A stretch of DNA of 64,000 bases from an uncultured Ruminococcus sp. (GTDB lineage Bacteria > Bacillota > Clostridia > Oscillospirales > Acutalibacteraceae), in assembly GCA_902762615.1 (NCBI GenBank), contig CACWOX010000007.1, positions 25,420-89,419 on the forward strand. Reading direction: 5' to 3'. Within the stretch, counting starts at the first letter, position 1. Every line of letters starts with the position of its first letter. The translations under genes were made by a program, and so were the position numbers. The notes under the pieces are model-generated. The model was not told where the DNA came from, did no database searches, and saw only the letters and a list, made by a program, of their open reading frames with translations. Below are positions 27,330 to 35,841 of the stretch, piece by piece.

Positions 27330-27376
27330 CGCAAACACATCAATGCCGAATTTTCACCCGACATTGATGCGCTGTG
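27330..27376 (-). terminator. Hairpin after lysC
   Basis: CATCAATG and CATTGATG form a stem in the gap after the lysC stop, followed on the minus strand by TGTTTGCGCGTTT. It is a modest terminator candidate. Just beyond it is a short (GCTTTTT) repeat at about 27305-27325. Confidence 0.5.
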
Positions 27377-27397
27377 CTGTATATCATTGATTAAAAA

Positions 27398-28603
27398 TCA
27401 GCCGATAAACATGGTGTGGATTGCCGAAACAGCCTTGTCTGCGTCCTCCTCATTGATAAGGACGGAAATTTTGATCTCACTGGTGGAAATCATTCTGATG
27501 TTGATGTGCGCGCCGTAAAGTGCCTCGAACATCTTTGCCGCAACGCCCGCGTGCGTTTCCATACCTGCGCCGACGATGGAGACCTTGGCAACCTCCTTGT
27601 CAACGGCAACGCCCTTGCCGCCCACGCTCGAAACGAATTCATTCATGATCTCGGCTGCCTCGTCGCTGCTGTCCTCGGCGATGGTGAAGCTGATGTCCTT
27701 GGTACCGTCTCTGCCGATTGACTGCAAGATGATGTCGACATTGATATTCTTGGCGGCAAGGCGGCTGAATGCCTGGAACGCGATACCGGGTTCATCGGGA
27801 AGTCCCAGAAGCGAAATTCTGGCAACATGAGTGTCCTTGGCTACGCCGCTGATAAGCATTTTTTCCATTTTTACCTTCTCCTTAACTATAGTACCGGGCT
27901 TTCTGACAAGTGAAGAAAGCACCTCAAGCTGAACATTATACTTCTTTGCCATTTCAACAGAACGGTTGTTGAGCACCTGAGCGCCGAGCGTGGCAAGCTC
28001 GAGCATCTCGTCATAGGTGATTTCGCCGAGCTTTACGGCGTTTTCCACCTTGCGCGGATCAGCAGTGTAAACGCCCTCCACGTCGGTGAATATCTGGCAC
28101 CTGTCGGCACGAAGGGCTGCCGCAATGGCAACCGCGCTCGTATCGCTGCCGCCTCTGCCGAGCGTTGTCATATCGTCGTATTTGTTGAGTCCCTGGAAGC
28201 CCGCGACAACGACGATCTTGTTCTGGTCAAGCTCACTCTGGAGTCTGTCGGTCTCAATGCGTCTGATTCTGGCGCTGCCGTAGACCGAGCTGGTCACGAA
28301 GCCTGCCTGCCAGCCCAGAAGCGAGATCACAGGGTAACCGAGCTTCTGGATAGCCATTGCCAGCAGCGAAATGGAAATCTGTTCGCCGGCAGTCATCAGC
28401 ATATCAAGCTCACGCTTTGAGGCGTTGGGATTGATTTCCTTTGCCTTTTCAATGAGGTCATCGGTGGTGTCGCCCTGAGCGGAAACAACGACCACCACTT
28501 TATTCCCCTGCTTGTAGGTATCGGTAACTATCCGTGCGACGTTCATCACGCGCTCGGCGTCAGCAACGGACGTGCCGCCGAATTTCTGAACTATTAAACC
28601 CAT
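27398..28603 (-). CDS. lysC: Aspartate kinase
   Basis: A 401-residue enzyme that phosphorylates aspartate, the entry to lysine, threonine and methionine synthesis. It shows KFGGTSV at the start, the substrate region around FVTSSVYGSARIRRIETDRL, GRGGSDTSAVAIAAAL and TDVEGVYTADPR. Two ACT domains occupy the last ~140 residues (ARISLLGLPDEPG and VAKVSIVGAGMETHAGVAAKMFEAL), the usual site of feedback inhibition by lysine and/or threonine. It is the last gene of a run ACT-hom-thrB-lysC. The 131-base gap before it shows no lysine riboswitch or T-box that I can recognise. GGAGG precedes the ATG. Confidence 0.96.
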   Translation of the reverse strand: MGLIVQKFGGTSVADAERVMNVARIVTDTYKQGNKVVVVVSAQGDTTDDLIEKAKEINPNASKRELDMLMTAGEQISISLLAMAIQKLGYPVISLLGWQAGFVTSSVYGSARIRRIETDRLQSELDQNKIVVVAGFQGLNKYDDMTTLGRGGSDTSAVAIAAALRADRCQIFTDVEGVYTADPRKVENAVKLGEITYDEMLELATLGAQVLNNRSVEMAKKYNVQLEVLSSLVRKPGTIVKEKVKMEKMLISGVAKDTHVARISLLGLPDEPGIAFQAFSRLAAKNINVDIILQSIGRDGTKDISFTIAEDSSDEAAEIMNEFVSSVGGKGVAVDKEVAKVSIVGAGMETHAGVAAKMFEALYGAHINIRMISTSEIKISVLINEEDADKAVSAIHTMFIG

Positions 28604-28734
28604 TTGTTCAATACCTCCGAATTTTTTGATAAAATAATGCTTATTTGCTTATTGGGTTAGCTTATGCAAAAGAAAAATCTTCTTATGCATAATATGTATA
28701 TAAAGCGGCATTTGCGAAGCAATGCAAGCGCACG

Positions 28735-29634
28735 CTATTGCTGTTTGATTCTCTGCGCGCCTCTGGAATCGACGTCGAGTATCACCATGCGCCAGTTGCC
28801 GAGATTTCTCCTGGCAAGCTCACGGGTAATCTCAGTCTCGAATTCCTCCTCGTGACGGCGGCTGATGATGGACATAACCGTCGGTCCCGCGCCGCTGATG
28901 TAGGTCGCATAGGAGCCGTATTCGTATGAGAGACTGAATATTTTATCCGCTCCCGGAATCAGTCCCATGCGGTAGGGCTGATGCAGCCTGTCCTGCACGG
29001 CAATGCGCAGATTTTCCACATTGCCCGTTGCCAGCGAGCCAGCCATGAGCGCCGAACGGGAGAGATTGTAAACCGCGTCCTCGCGCGAAACCGTCTTAGG
29101 CAGTATTCCTCTGGCAACCGAGGTTTTCAGCTCGAAATCGGGAATGAAGGCGGCAAATCGGAATTTGTCCGCGACGTGCAGCGTGACGGCATAGACCCTG
29201 CCGTTCTCCACCGCCGCCGATGTAAGACCGCCCAGAAGCGCCGGAGTGGTGTTGTCGGGGTGTCCCTCGATGCTGCACGCGATATTGACAAGCTCTTCCC
29301 TGCCCAGCGGCTTGCCGAGCAGATAATTGGCTCCCAGCAGTCCTGCCGCAACGCAGGCGGAGCTTGAACCAAGCCCCCTCGTCATGGGAATCACATTGCT
29401 CTGCGCAATCTTAAAGCCCTTAGGAAGCGGTTTGCCGCATTCCTCATAGAGCCGGCACGCCGAAATATAGATCAGATTGCTCTCGTCCGTCGGCACTTCA
29501 ATATCGTCGAGAGAGGTTATTTCCAATCGGTCGCTCTCCTCGATATCCACTTCATTGTACATCGACAAGGCAATGCCGAGAGCGTCAAAACCGGAACCGA
29601 TATTGGCGCTGGTTGCCGGAATCCTGAATTTCAA
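28735..29634 (-). CDS. thrB: Homoserine kinase
   Basis: A 299-residue GHMP-family kinase that makes O-phosphohomoserine for threonine synthesis. It has VPATSANIGSGFDALGIAL near the start (reading IPATSANIGSG), the ATP loop PMTRGLGSSSACVAAGLLG, HPDNTTPALLGGL and the C-terminal YISGAGPTVMSI motif. The start codon is TTG, seven bases after AAAGGTG. It begins 22 bases after hom. threonine synthase (thrC) is not in the window. Confidence 0.95.
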   Translation of the reverse strand: MKFRIPATSANIGSGFDALGIALSMYNEVDIEESDRLEITSLDDIEVPTDESNLIYISACRLYEECGKPLPKGFKIAQSNVIPMTRGLGSSSACVAAGLLGANYLLGKPLGREELVNIACSIEGHPDNTTPALLGGLTSAAVENGRVYAVTLHVADKFRFAAFIPDFELKTSVARGILPKTVSREDAVYNLSRSALMAGSLATGNVENLRIAVQDRLHQPYRMGLIPGADKIFSLSYEYGSYATYISGAGPTVMSIISRRHEEEFETEITRELARRNLGNWRMVILDVDSRGAQRIKQQ

Positions 29635-29656
29635 ACCGCATCACCTTTCCATTCGT

Positions 29657-30895
29657 TTATCTGCTGAGAGTTCTCATGGCGCTGATGACATTCACGCCTC
29701 TGGCTAAGAATTTCTTCGCAATGGTCTCCTGCTCCGCGTAGGTTGCCACATCGGTAATAATGGCTATCTCGTCGGGATTGACGCCGTCGGTATAAATGCA
29801 TTCTCTGCAAAGCTCGTTGGCAATGATCATCAGCTCGTCGGTGCTCTTGCCGCAGAGACGCAGGTACATCGAGCAGCGCTCGTCGTGATAATCGGCGATC
29901 ATCCCCTCCTCGGCAGGACCCCAGTAGAGGTACTTGCGGGCAACTCTGTGCTTGACGCAGTCGATGACGTCCGCCACAACGGCGCTTGCTGTGGGCAGCT
30001 TGCCCGCGCCCTTGCCGTAGAACATTACCTCGTCGGTTGCGTCGCCGATGACGCAAATGGCATTGAATACGTCGCTGACGCCGGCAAGCGGAGAGGTCTT
30101 GGATACCATTCTCGGAGCGACGTTAATGAGCAGCTTGCCGTCCGGCATGACCTTGAACATGCCGATCAGCTTGATTGCCGCGTTGAATCTATCGGCATAT
30201 TGAACATCTTCCAGTGTAATATTGCGAATGCCCTCCACATAAACGTCCTTGGGATAGACGTGCTTGCCCAACACCAGAGAGGCAAGTATGCAGATCTTGC
30301 GGCAGGCGTCGTGTCCGTCCACATCGGCGGTGGGGTTTCTCTCGGCATAACCGAGGTTCTGCGCCAGCTGAAGAGCCTCGTCGAAGGGCATATTCTCGGT
30401 AATCATCTTGGTGAGAATGAAGTTGGTTGTTCCGTTGAGTATGCCGGCAACCGCGTCGATCTCGTTGGCAGCCATGCACTGAGCAAGCGGTCTGATAATC
30501 GGAATACCGCCGCCCACGCTCGCCTCAAAGAGGAAGTTCAGGTTATTGGCCTTGGCGACCTCCAAAAGCTCCTGTCCTTTGGCAGCCACAAGCTCCTTGT
30601 TGGAGGTGACAACGCTCTTGCCGGCTTTAAGGCTGCTCATGCAGAAGTCGAATGCGGGATTGATGCCGCCCATACATTCCACAACGATCTCCACTTCCGG
30701 GTCACTGAGAATGATATTGATGTCCTTGACAAATTTATCCGCATAGGGCAGATCCGGAAAATCGCGCAGATCAAGAATGTACTTGACCTGAATCTCCTCC
30801 TTTGCGCGGCGCTCGATGCCCTCATGATTTTTCATAAGAACCTCGACAACGCCGGAGCCGACTGTGCCGTGACCCATAACTGCAATTTTGACCAT
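29657..30895 (-). CDS. hom: Homoserine dehydrogenase
   Basis: A 412-residue NAD(P)-dependent enzyme reducing aspartate semialdehyde to homoserine. It has the Rossmann motif GHGTVGSGVVEVL at the start, SNKELVAAKG with the catalytic lysine, FEASVGGGIPIIRPL, GILNGTTNFILTKM and ADVDGHDACRK. A C-terminal ACT domain (EEGMIADYHDERCSMYLRL to the end) should bind threonine for feedback control. It follows the ACT regulator gene by 67 bases and precedes thrB. Confidence 0.96.
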   Translation of the reverse strand: MVKIAVMGHGTVGSGVVEVLMKNHEGIERRAKEEIQVKYILDLRDFPDLPYADKFVKDINIILSDPEVEIVVECMGGINPAFDFCMSSLKAGKSVVTSNKELVAAKGQELLEVAKANNLNFLFEASVGGGIPIIRPLAQCMAANEIDAVAGILNGTTNFILTKMITENMPFDEALQLAQNLGYAERNPTADVDGHDACRKICILASLVLGKHVYPKDVYVEGIRNITLEDVQYADRFNAAIKLIGMFKVMPDGKLLINVAPRMVSKTSPLAGVSDVFNAICVIGDATDEVMFYGKGAGKLPTASAVVADVIDCVKHRVARKYLYWGPAEEGMIADYHDERCSMYLRLCGKSTDELMIIANELCRECIYTDGVNPDEIAIITDVATYAEQETIAKKFLARGVNVISAMRTLSR

Positions 30896-30962
30896 AGATA
30901 ATCACTGCTTTCCTGTTTTAATCTATTTATAATAAAAAATATTATACCGTTGAACCGACAGA

Positions 30963-31403
30963 TCAGACCCCCGCGCCAACGCCCGAAACCGAGATCACGC
31001 CGTCCAGCGACCTGAGCTTTTCAAAAAGCTCGGGGACGCTCATTTCCATATTGGCGGTGTTGACCGATACTGTGACATATGCTGCTCCGTTGGAAGGGAT
31101 ATTCTGATTGACCGTCAGGATATTGGCTCCCGCGTCAAAGAAGGATGTGATCATGGAGGAAAGCACGCCGGGTTTATCCTCCAGCATGGACTGAATGGTA
31201 AGCACTCTGTCCTGTCCGCCTTCCCGGTAGGGCAGCACCGCGTCCTTGTATTTATAAAAGGCGCTGCGGGATATTCCCACCAGCCGCGCCGCCTCCGACG
31301 CGGAATGTGCCGCTCCGGTGCCGAGCAGTCTCTTGGCTTGCACTACCTTGGCAAATACCTCCGGCAGAACCTTACTGCTAACAATATAATATTCGTCAGA
31401 CAT
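30963..31403 (-). CDS. UPF0735 ACT domain protein (PheB-like)
   Basis: A 146-residue protein with an N-terminal helix-turn-helix-like part (SEAARLVGISRSAFYKYKDAV) and a C-terminal ACT domain (VLTIQSMLEDKPGVLSSMI... to the end). This family is routinely found before hom and thrB in Firmicutes and is called PheB in Bacillus; an amino-acid-sensing regulatory role is likely but not proved. Two starts are possible: ATG 31403, which gives the family-like beginning SDEYYIVSSKVLPEV, and ATG 31421 with a GGCGG upstream. First gene of the hom-thrB-lysC run. Confidence 0.85.
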   Translation of the reverse strand: MSDEYYIVSSKVLPEVFAKVVQAKRLLGTGAAHSASEAARLVGISRSAFYKYKDAVLPYREGGQDRVLTIQSMLEDKPGVLSSMITSFFDAGANILTVNQNIPSNGAAYVTVSVNTANMEMSVPELFEKLRSLDGVISVSGVGAGV

Positions 31404-31461
31404 TGTATGATACACCACCATTTATCCGCCAGTCGTGTACGACTGTATTGCAGCAATGAAC

Positions 31462-31490
31462 ACTATACCATTTTTTTAAGCCAATTGCAA
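31462..31490 (-). promoter_or_regulatory. Sigma-A promoter of the ACT-hom-thrB-lysC run
   Basis: Minus strand TTGCAA (31485-31490), 17 bases, TATAGT (31462-31467). The leader to the start codon is about 35-50 bases, too short for a T-box or lysine riboswitch. Confidence 0.75.
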
Positions 31491-31555
31491 GCGATTTAAC
31501 GCAATTTTTTGAATTATTTTCGTCTTTTCGCACTTTCTACGTTTGATACAAAAAA

Positions 31556-32953
31556 TCAGGTCGCGTTTTCCACAATGTTATTCACCCAAACGCCCTTTCT
31601 GACCATAACAAACCCTATCACAGCCTTGACCGCCTCGGAGATCTGGCATATCATGTAGACCGGAATGATAGGAAGGTCGGTGAAACGCGTCAGAACATAC
31701 GCCAGTGGGATCACAACGACAAGCATGTAAAAGCCGTCAAACAGGAAGGTCACAAAAGTATTGCCGCCCGAACGAAGGGTGAAATAGGCGGCGTTGGTAT
31801 AGGCGATCACCGGCAGCATCAACGCGCCGATCAGCAGCAATTGCGTCGCCAGATGACGGACCTCCTGCGTCGTGTTGTACAGCAGAGGGAAAAACGGAGC
31901 GCACAGCGCCATCAAAATGCCCATCGCCGCGCTGCCAAGCACGGAATAGCTGCATAGAATCCTGTCGGAGCTGCGTGCCTCCTCCTTCTTGCCTGCGCCG
32001 AGCAGCTGACCGACCATTATAGCAATGGCGTCTCCCGCGGCGATAAAGAACACGCAGAATACATTGGACAGCGTGGAGCTGATATTCACGCCTGCCACGG
32101 CGTCCAATCCTCTGGTGGAGTAGCTCTGATTGAGCATCGTCATTCCCAGCGCCCACAGACTTTCGTTGATAATGAGCGGAATGCACTTTACAATCACTCT
32201 TCCAAGCAGCTTTCCCGGAATATAAAGCGAACGGAGCAGTCCCTTGACAAAGCCGTATCTGTCCGAATGGGTATGCAGCCAGAATGCAACGATGCTCAAT
32301 TCCACCACACGGGCGCATAATGTAGCAAGTGCCGCTCCCTTTACGCCAAGCGCGGGGAAGCCCAGTTTGCCGAATATCAGTACCCAGTTGAGAGTGACGT
32401 TGACCGCCACGGCGGCAATACCAGCCTTCATCGGAACGACAGTCTGTCCCACCTCGCGCAGAGTGCTGACATAGACCTGACACAAGCCGAACGGAATAAA
32501 GCCCCACATGGCGACGCTCATGTATTCCAGACCGTACTTCATGGTCAGACTGACGTCATCCGCACTCTCACTGTGCAGAAACAGACTGATAAGACTGCCG
32601 CCATACAGCATGGCAACAGCCATCGCCGCCGCCACCACCACCGCGCCAATGCACAGCTTGAAGCGGAAGGTGTATTTTATGCCTTCATTTTCGCCGCTGC
32701 CGTAAAACTGAGCGGTGAATATGCCGGCTCCCGCCATGGCGCCGAAAAGACAGAGAAACGGAATCAGCGATATCTGATTGACTATGGAAACACCGTTCAT
32801 CTGGTGAGTGCCGAGCTGTCCCACCATTACATTGTCAAGCATACTGACAAAATTGGTAATGCCGTTCTGAATGGCTATCGGCATGGCAATCATCAGAAAT
32901 TCCTTCAGAAATGTTCTGTTTCCGAGATATTTTTTAACGATAATCCTGTTCAT
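31556..32953 (-). CDS. MATE family efflux transporter
   Basis: A 465-residue, twelve-helix exporter of the MATE superfamily, which extrudes drugs or metabolites using a sodium or proton gradient. The two-fold repeat is visible: 'FVSMLDNVMVGQLGTHQMNG' in the first half and 'ISSTLSNVFCVFFIAAGDAI' in the second half. The 'AMWGFIPFGLCQVYVSTLR' segment is also typical. Substrate cannot be predicted. It lies downstream of the TM2 gene, beyond a hairpin, with no clear promoter of its own. Confidence 0.93.
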   Translation of the reverse strand: MNRIIVKKYLGNRTFLKEFLMIAMPIAIQNGITNFVSMLDNVMVGQLGTHQMNGVSIVNQISLIPFLCLFGAMAGAGIFTAQFYGSGENEGIKYTFRFKLCIGAVVVAAAMAVAMLYGGSLISLFLHSESADDVSLTMKYGLEYMSVAMWGFIPFGLCQVYVSTLREVGQTVVPMKAGIAAVAVNVTLNWVLIFGKLGFPALGVKGAALATLCARVVELSIVAFWLHTHSDRYGFVKGLLRSLYIPGKLLGRVIVKCIPLIINESLWALGMTMLNQSYSTRGLDAVAGVNISSTLSNVFCVFFIAAGDAIAIMVGQLLGAGKKEEARSSDRILCSYSVLGSAAMGILMALCAPFFPLLYNTTQEVRHLATQLLLIGALMLPVIAYTNAAYFTLRSGGNTFVTFLFDGFYMLVVVIPLAYVLTRFTDLPIIPVYMICQISEAVKAVIGFVMVRKGVWVNNIVENAT

Positions 32954-32984
32954 CGTTCATCTCCTCAAACACATAAAATAAAGA

Positions 32985-33018
32985 AAACACCTGCCGTCAT
33001 GCGGCGACAGATGTTCTC
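32985..33018 (-). terminator. Probable terminator after the TM2 gene
   Basis: On the minus strand CATCTGTCGCCG and CGGCAGGTG form an imperfect stem, followed by TTTTCTTTATTTT. Confidence 0.6.
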
Positions 33019-33076
33019 GGATTATTCATCAGTGAGAATAAAATTCACTGTTTATGCTTTTCTGCTTACAGCAAAA

Positions 33077-33646
33077 TTACTGACCAAGCGGTCTGCCGTC
33101 AGCATCCGTATTGATAGAGCCGGCAAGTATCATGATACCCTCCACAAAGCCCCAGATTGCGCCAACGCCGCATGTGCAGAGCGAAACGACGATCTGAATG
33201 ACCGCCTTGCTGGTATAGCCGAGGTAGAAATTGTGAACACCCCAGCCGCCGAGGAAAATGCCCAGAAGACCTGCGGCAATTTTTGACTTAGGCTGAACGC
33301 CCATCTGGTAGCCCGCCTGCTGGTAAGGCTGCTGCTGATAGCCTGCCTGCTGATAAGCCTGCTGTTGATAAGCCTGCTGTTGATAGCCTGTCTGCTGGTA
33401 AGGCTGCTGCTGGTAGCCGGTCTGCTGATAAGCCTGCTGCTGTGCTTCCGGCTGGGTCTGAGACTGTGCTTCCGGCTGAGCCTGAGGCTGTGCTTCCGGC
33501 TGAACCTCCGCCTGAACCTCGGGCTGCTGATCAACCACCTTTGCTTCTTCCACTGCTGCTTCGGCTTCTACCGCTGTGCCGCAGGAAGGGCAAACTGTCA
33601 GATACTCACCGAAAACATTGCCGCAATTTTTACAAGTTCTATCCAT
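33077..33646 (-). CDS. Zinc-ribbon, Gln/Tyr-repeat, TM2 domain membrane protein
   Basis: A 189-residue protein. Residues 1-25 form a zinc ribbon (CKNCGNVFGEYLTVCPSCG). A Gln/Pro/Glu/Ala linker then leads into tandem Gln-Tyr repeats such as QQAYQQTGYQQQPYQQ (about residues 60-115). The C-terminal TM2 domain has two helices joined by a short turn, with the signature LLGIFLGGWGVHNFYLGY and GVGAIWGFVEGIMI. AGGAGG before this ATG sets the start. TM2 proteins of this architecture are common in gut Firmicutes and are uncharacterised. An intrinsic terminator lies only 28 bases upstream of its start codon, so expression needs read-through or a promoter I cannot see. Confidence 0.88.
   Translation of the reverse strand: MDRTCKNCGNVFGEYLTVCPSCGTAVEAEAAVEEAKVVDQQPEVQAEVQPEAQPQAQPEAQSQTQPEAQQQAYQQTGYQQQPYQQTGYQQQAYQQQAYQQAGYQQQPYQQAGYQMGVQPKSKIAAGLLGIFLGGWGVHNFYLGYTSKAVIQIVVSLCTCGVGAIWGFVEGIMILAGSINTDADGRPLGQ
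33312..33450 (-). repeat. Tandem Gln/Tyr-coding repeats
   Basis: Units of 15-24 bases encoding QQAYQQ, TGYQQQPYQ and AGYQQQ repeat several times with few changes. They are coding and keep the frame. Confidence 0.8.
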
Positions 33647-33674
33647 TTGAGAATCCTCCTTGGATGAATGATAC

Positions 33675-33714
33675 AAAAATGCCGCACTTGGCCTTTATAA
33701 AGCTGAATGCGGCA
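33675..33714 (-). terminator. Intrinsic terminator downstream of rplA
   Basis: On the minus strand TGCCGCA (33708-33714) pairs with TGCGGCA (33680-33686), followed by TTTTTG. It lies between rplA and the TM2 gene. Confidence 0.8.
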
Positions 33715-33786
33715 CTGTTGCTTAAAAGTATTTATACATGATACAGCCGCAAAAATATAAGCTGACCGTAAAAACTTAAAATTACA

Positions 33787-33831
33787 TTGTAACTGTGTTA
33801 CAAGTAACCGTGTTACATGTTACATAGTAAC
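33787..33831. repeat. Clustered TTGTAAC/GTTACAA inverted repeats at the end of rplA
   Basis: TTGTAAC-TGT-GTTACAA (33787-33803) is a perfect inverted repeat. It is followed by GTAAC-CGT-GTTAC (33804-33816) and further TGTTACA and GTAAC units that reach into the last rplA codons. The block could fold into small hairpins or serve as a protein site. Confidence 0.7.
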
Positions 33832-34515
33832 CTTGCTGGGATTGATCTTGACACCTACGCCCATGGTCGAGCTGACGACACAGGAGCGGATGTACTGACC
33901 CTTTGCAGCGGCAGGCTTAGCCTTGTTGATAGCGCCGAGCAGAGCGTTGAAGTTCTCAAGCAGCTTGTCAGTGCCAAAGGAAACCTTGCCGATGGGGCAG
34001 TGAATGATGTTGGTCTTGTCAAGACGGTACTCGATCTTACCTGCCTTCGCTTCTTTGATAGCTCTGGCGATATCGGGTGTAACGGTACCTGCCTTGGGGT
34101 TCGGCATCAAGCCGCGGGGACCGAGGATCTTACCGAGACGACCGACCATGCCCATCATATCGGGAGTGGTGATAAGCACGTCAAAATCCATCCAGCCTTC
34201 GGACTGAATCTTCTGAATGTATTCGTCGTTGCCGACATAATCAGCGCCTGCAGCCTCAGCAGCCTTGAGAGCGTCGCCCTTGCAGATAGCGAGAACTCTC
34301 ACGCTCTTGCCGGTGCCGTTGGGCAGCACGATAGCGCCTCTGACCTGCTGGTCTGCGTGACGGCCATCAACGCCCAGCTTTACATGGACTTCAACAGTCT
34401 CGTCAAACTTAGCTGCAGCGGTCTTGATAACGAGATCAAGCGCTTCGTTGGAATCGTATAACTTCAAACGGTCAACTGCCTTTGCGGCGTCGACATATTT
34501 CTTTCCGTGTTTCAT
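33820..34515 (-). CDS. rplA: Ribosomal protein L1
   Basis: A 231-residue ribosomal protein forming the mobile L1 stalk next to the E site, and a known translational repressor of its own operon. It begins [20 protein letters not shown] and has the family motif [34 protein letters not shown] (shown here in two parts: [20 protein letters not shown] and [14 protein letters not shown]). Length is standard. It follows rplK by 77 bases, a gap that holds an L1-site-like RNA element. rplJ and rplL, which often follow in Firmicutes, are absent here; a terminator and the TM2 gene come next. Confidence 0.98.
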   Translation of the reverse strand: MKHGKKYVDAAKAVDRLKLYDSNEALDLVIKTAAAKFDETVEVHVKLGVDGRHADQQVRGAIVLPNGTGKSVRVLAICKGDALKAAEAAGADYVGNDEYIQKIQSEGWMDFDVLITTPDMMGMVGRLGKILGPRGLMPNPKAGTVTPDIARAIKEAKAGKIEYRLDKTNIIHCPIGKVSFGTDKLLENFNALLGAINKAKPAAAKGQYIRSCVVSSTMGVGVKINPSKVTM

Positions 34516-34535
34516 TTAGTCAATATCCTCCTGTA

Positions 34536-34567
34536 ATGTGGTAATATCGGAGATTTTCCTCCCACAT
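34536..34567 (-). promoter_or_regulatory. L1-binding-site-like RNA element before rplA
   Basis: On the minus strand ATGTGGGAGG... ends in ...TTACCACAT: ATGTGG pairs with CCACAT and GGAG with CTCC. The GTGGGAG...ACCAC pattern is the same as in the L1 stalk of 23S rRNA (helices 76-78). L1 represses its own mRNA by binding such mimics. It lies 21 bases before the rplA start. Confidence 0.7.
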
Positions 34568-34592
34568 AGAGCACATCATCTCAATATGAGAA

Positions 34593-35018
34593 TCAGTCCT
34601 CTACTGTAATGCCCATGCTGCGGGCAGTGCCTGCGACCATGCTCATAGCAGCTTCGATAGAACCTGCGTTGAGGTCGGGCATCTTTGTTTCAGCTATCTT
34701 TCTGACCTGTTCCTTGGTGATCTTGGCAACCTTGGTCTTGTTAGGTGTGCCGGAACCGCTCTCGATGCCGCATGCCTTCTTGATGAGAACTGCTGCGGGG
34801 GGAGTCTTTGTTACGAATGTGAAGGAACGGTCTGCATATACCGTGATAACAACAGGAATTATAAGACCCACATCATTTTTTGTGCGTTCGTTAAAATCCT
34901 TGGTGAACTGCATAATGTTAACGCCGTGCTGACCAAGGGCAGGACCAACAGGGGGAGCCGGTGTTGCCTTGCCTGCCGGAATCTGAAGTTTAATGTAACC
35001 TGTTACTTTCTGAGCCAT
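34593..35018 (-). CDS. rplK: Ribosomal protein L11
   Basis: A 141-residue protein of the GTPase-associated centre. It opens with the family motif [20 protein letters not shown] followed by QHGVNIMQF, and ends with the RNA-binding domain containing GTARSMGI. Normal length. TTGGAGGTG precedes the ATG. Part of the rpmG-secE-nusG-rplK-rplA run. Confidence 0.98.
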   Translation of the reverse strand: MAQKVTGYIKLQIPAGKATPAPPVGPALGQHGVNIMQFTKDFNERTKNDVGLIIPVVITVYADRSFTFVTKTPPAAVLIKKACGIESGSGTPNKTKVAKITKEQVRKIAETKMPDLNAGSIEAAMSMVAGTARSMGITVED

Positions 35019-35037
35019 TAAAAAGCACCTCCAAATA

Positions 35038-35090
35038 CGTGGTGATACCGAGACAGCATTATTTGGAAAAGATTTACTGCCTCTCCCACA
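35038..35090 (-). promoter_or_regulatory. L1-binding-site-like RNA element before rplK
   Basis: On the minus strand TGTGGGAGAGGCAG is matched by CTGTCTC and then ...CACCAC: GTGG pairs with CCAC and GAGGCAG with CTGTCTC. It has the same GTGGGAG...CCAC layout as the element before rplA, with a longer arm. The adjoining nusG-rplK gap (to 35190) also has a GCCGGCTTTTTCCGGC hairpin near 35150-35168. Confidence 0.65.
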
Positions 35091-35190
35091 GAAGCACGCC
35101 GAAACAGCGCATTGCCTCTAATGCAAGCATTGTGCGGTCTTGCCTGCCGCCGCCGGAAAAAGCCGGCGCCTCCGAATGACCTTCGCCGCC

Positions 35191-35772
35191 TCAGTTGAGC
35201 GGAACTACACTGGAAAGATCAACCTCTGCTTCTACCTTGCGACCGAACATATCCAGAGTAATGGTGACGGTCTTTGCCTCATGGTCGATGGAATTGACTA
35301 CGCCCTTATGACCCGACATCGAGCCGTCGACGACCTTAACTTCCTCGCCCACTTCAAAGGCAAATCTTTCGGATTTGATCTCTACGCCCCATTTAGCCGC
35401 TTCCTCATCCGTGAGAGGCACCGGCTTTGAATCGGGCACGAGCTTTGAATCATGACCTACAAAGCCTGTGCATCCGCGCGTGTTGCGGACGATAAACCAT
35501 GTTTCGTTGGTCATTACCATTTTTACAAGCACATAGCCCGGGAAGAGCTTATGCTCCACCTCGCGCTCCACCTGCTGCTCCACTCCGTCCTTTTTGACCG
35601 TAACGGTCTCGGTAACGGTTTCAGTGGGAATCTTAACATCCAAGATCATGTCCTGAAGCTTGCGGTTTTCCACTATTGTCATAAGGTCGGAAGCGACCTT
35701 GTTTTCATAGCCTGCATAGGTATGAATGACATACCAATGAGCGGAACCCGAAACGCCTGTTGTATCTGCCAT
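35191..35772 (-). CDS. nusG: Transcription termination/antitermination factor NusG
   Basis: A 193-residue factor that binds RNA polymerase and links it to Rho or the ribosome. The N-terminal NGN domain begins HWYVIHTYAGYENKVASDL and has LFPGYVLVKMVMTNETWFIV (a 20-residue block). The C-terminal KOW domain has VKVVDGSMSGHKGVVNSID. A loop insertion (VTETVTVKKDGVEQQVERE) in the NGN domain resembles that seen in many clostridia. It lies between secE and rplK. Confidence 0.97.
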   Translation of the reverse strand: MADTTGVSGSAHWYVIHTYAGYENKVASDLMTIVENRKLQDMILDVKIPTETVTETVTVKKDGVEQQVEREVEHKLFPGYVLVKMVMTNETWFIVRNTRGCTGFVGHDSKLVPDSKPVPLTDEEAAKWGVEIKSERFAFEVGEEVKVVDGSMSGHKGVVNSIDHEAKTVTITLDMFGRKVEAEVDLSSVVPLN

Positions 35773-35841
35773 CTTGTTTTCACTCCCATCATGCGGCAGC
35801 CATAAGGCTTTGCCTGTATGTTCGTTTGTGCTGAATCGTCA

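Noticed and set aside
28604..28734. Lysine riboswitch or T-box before lysC
   Set aside because: The gap is 131 bases, AT-rich and without the expected stems, specifier loop or terminator.
33312..33450. CRISPR-like or intergenic repeat array
   Set aside because: The units are within the TM2 reading frame and encode Gln/Tyr repeats; there are no unique spacers.
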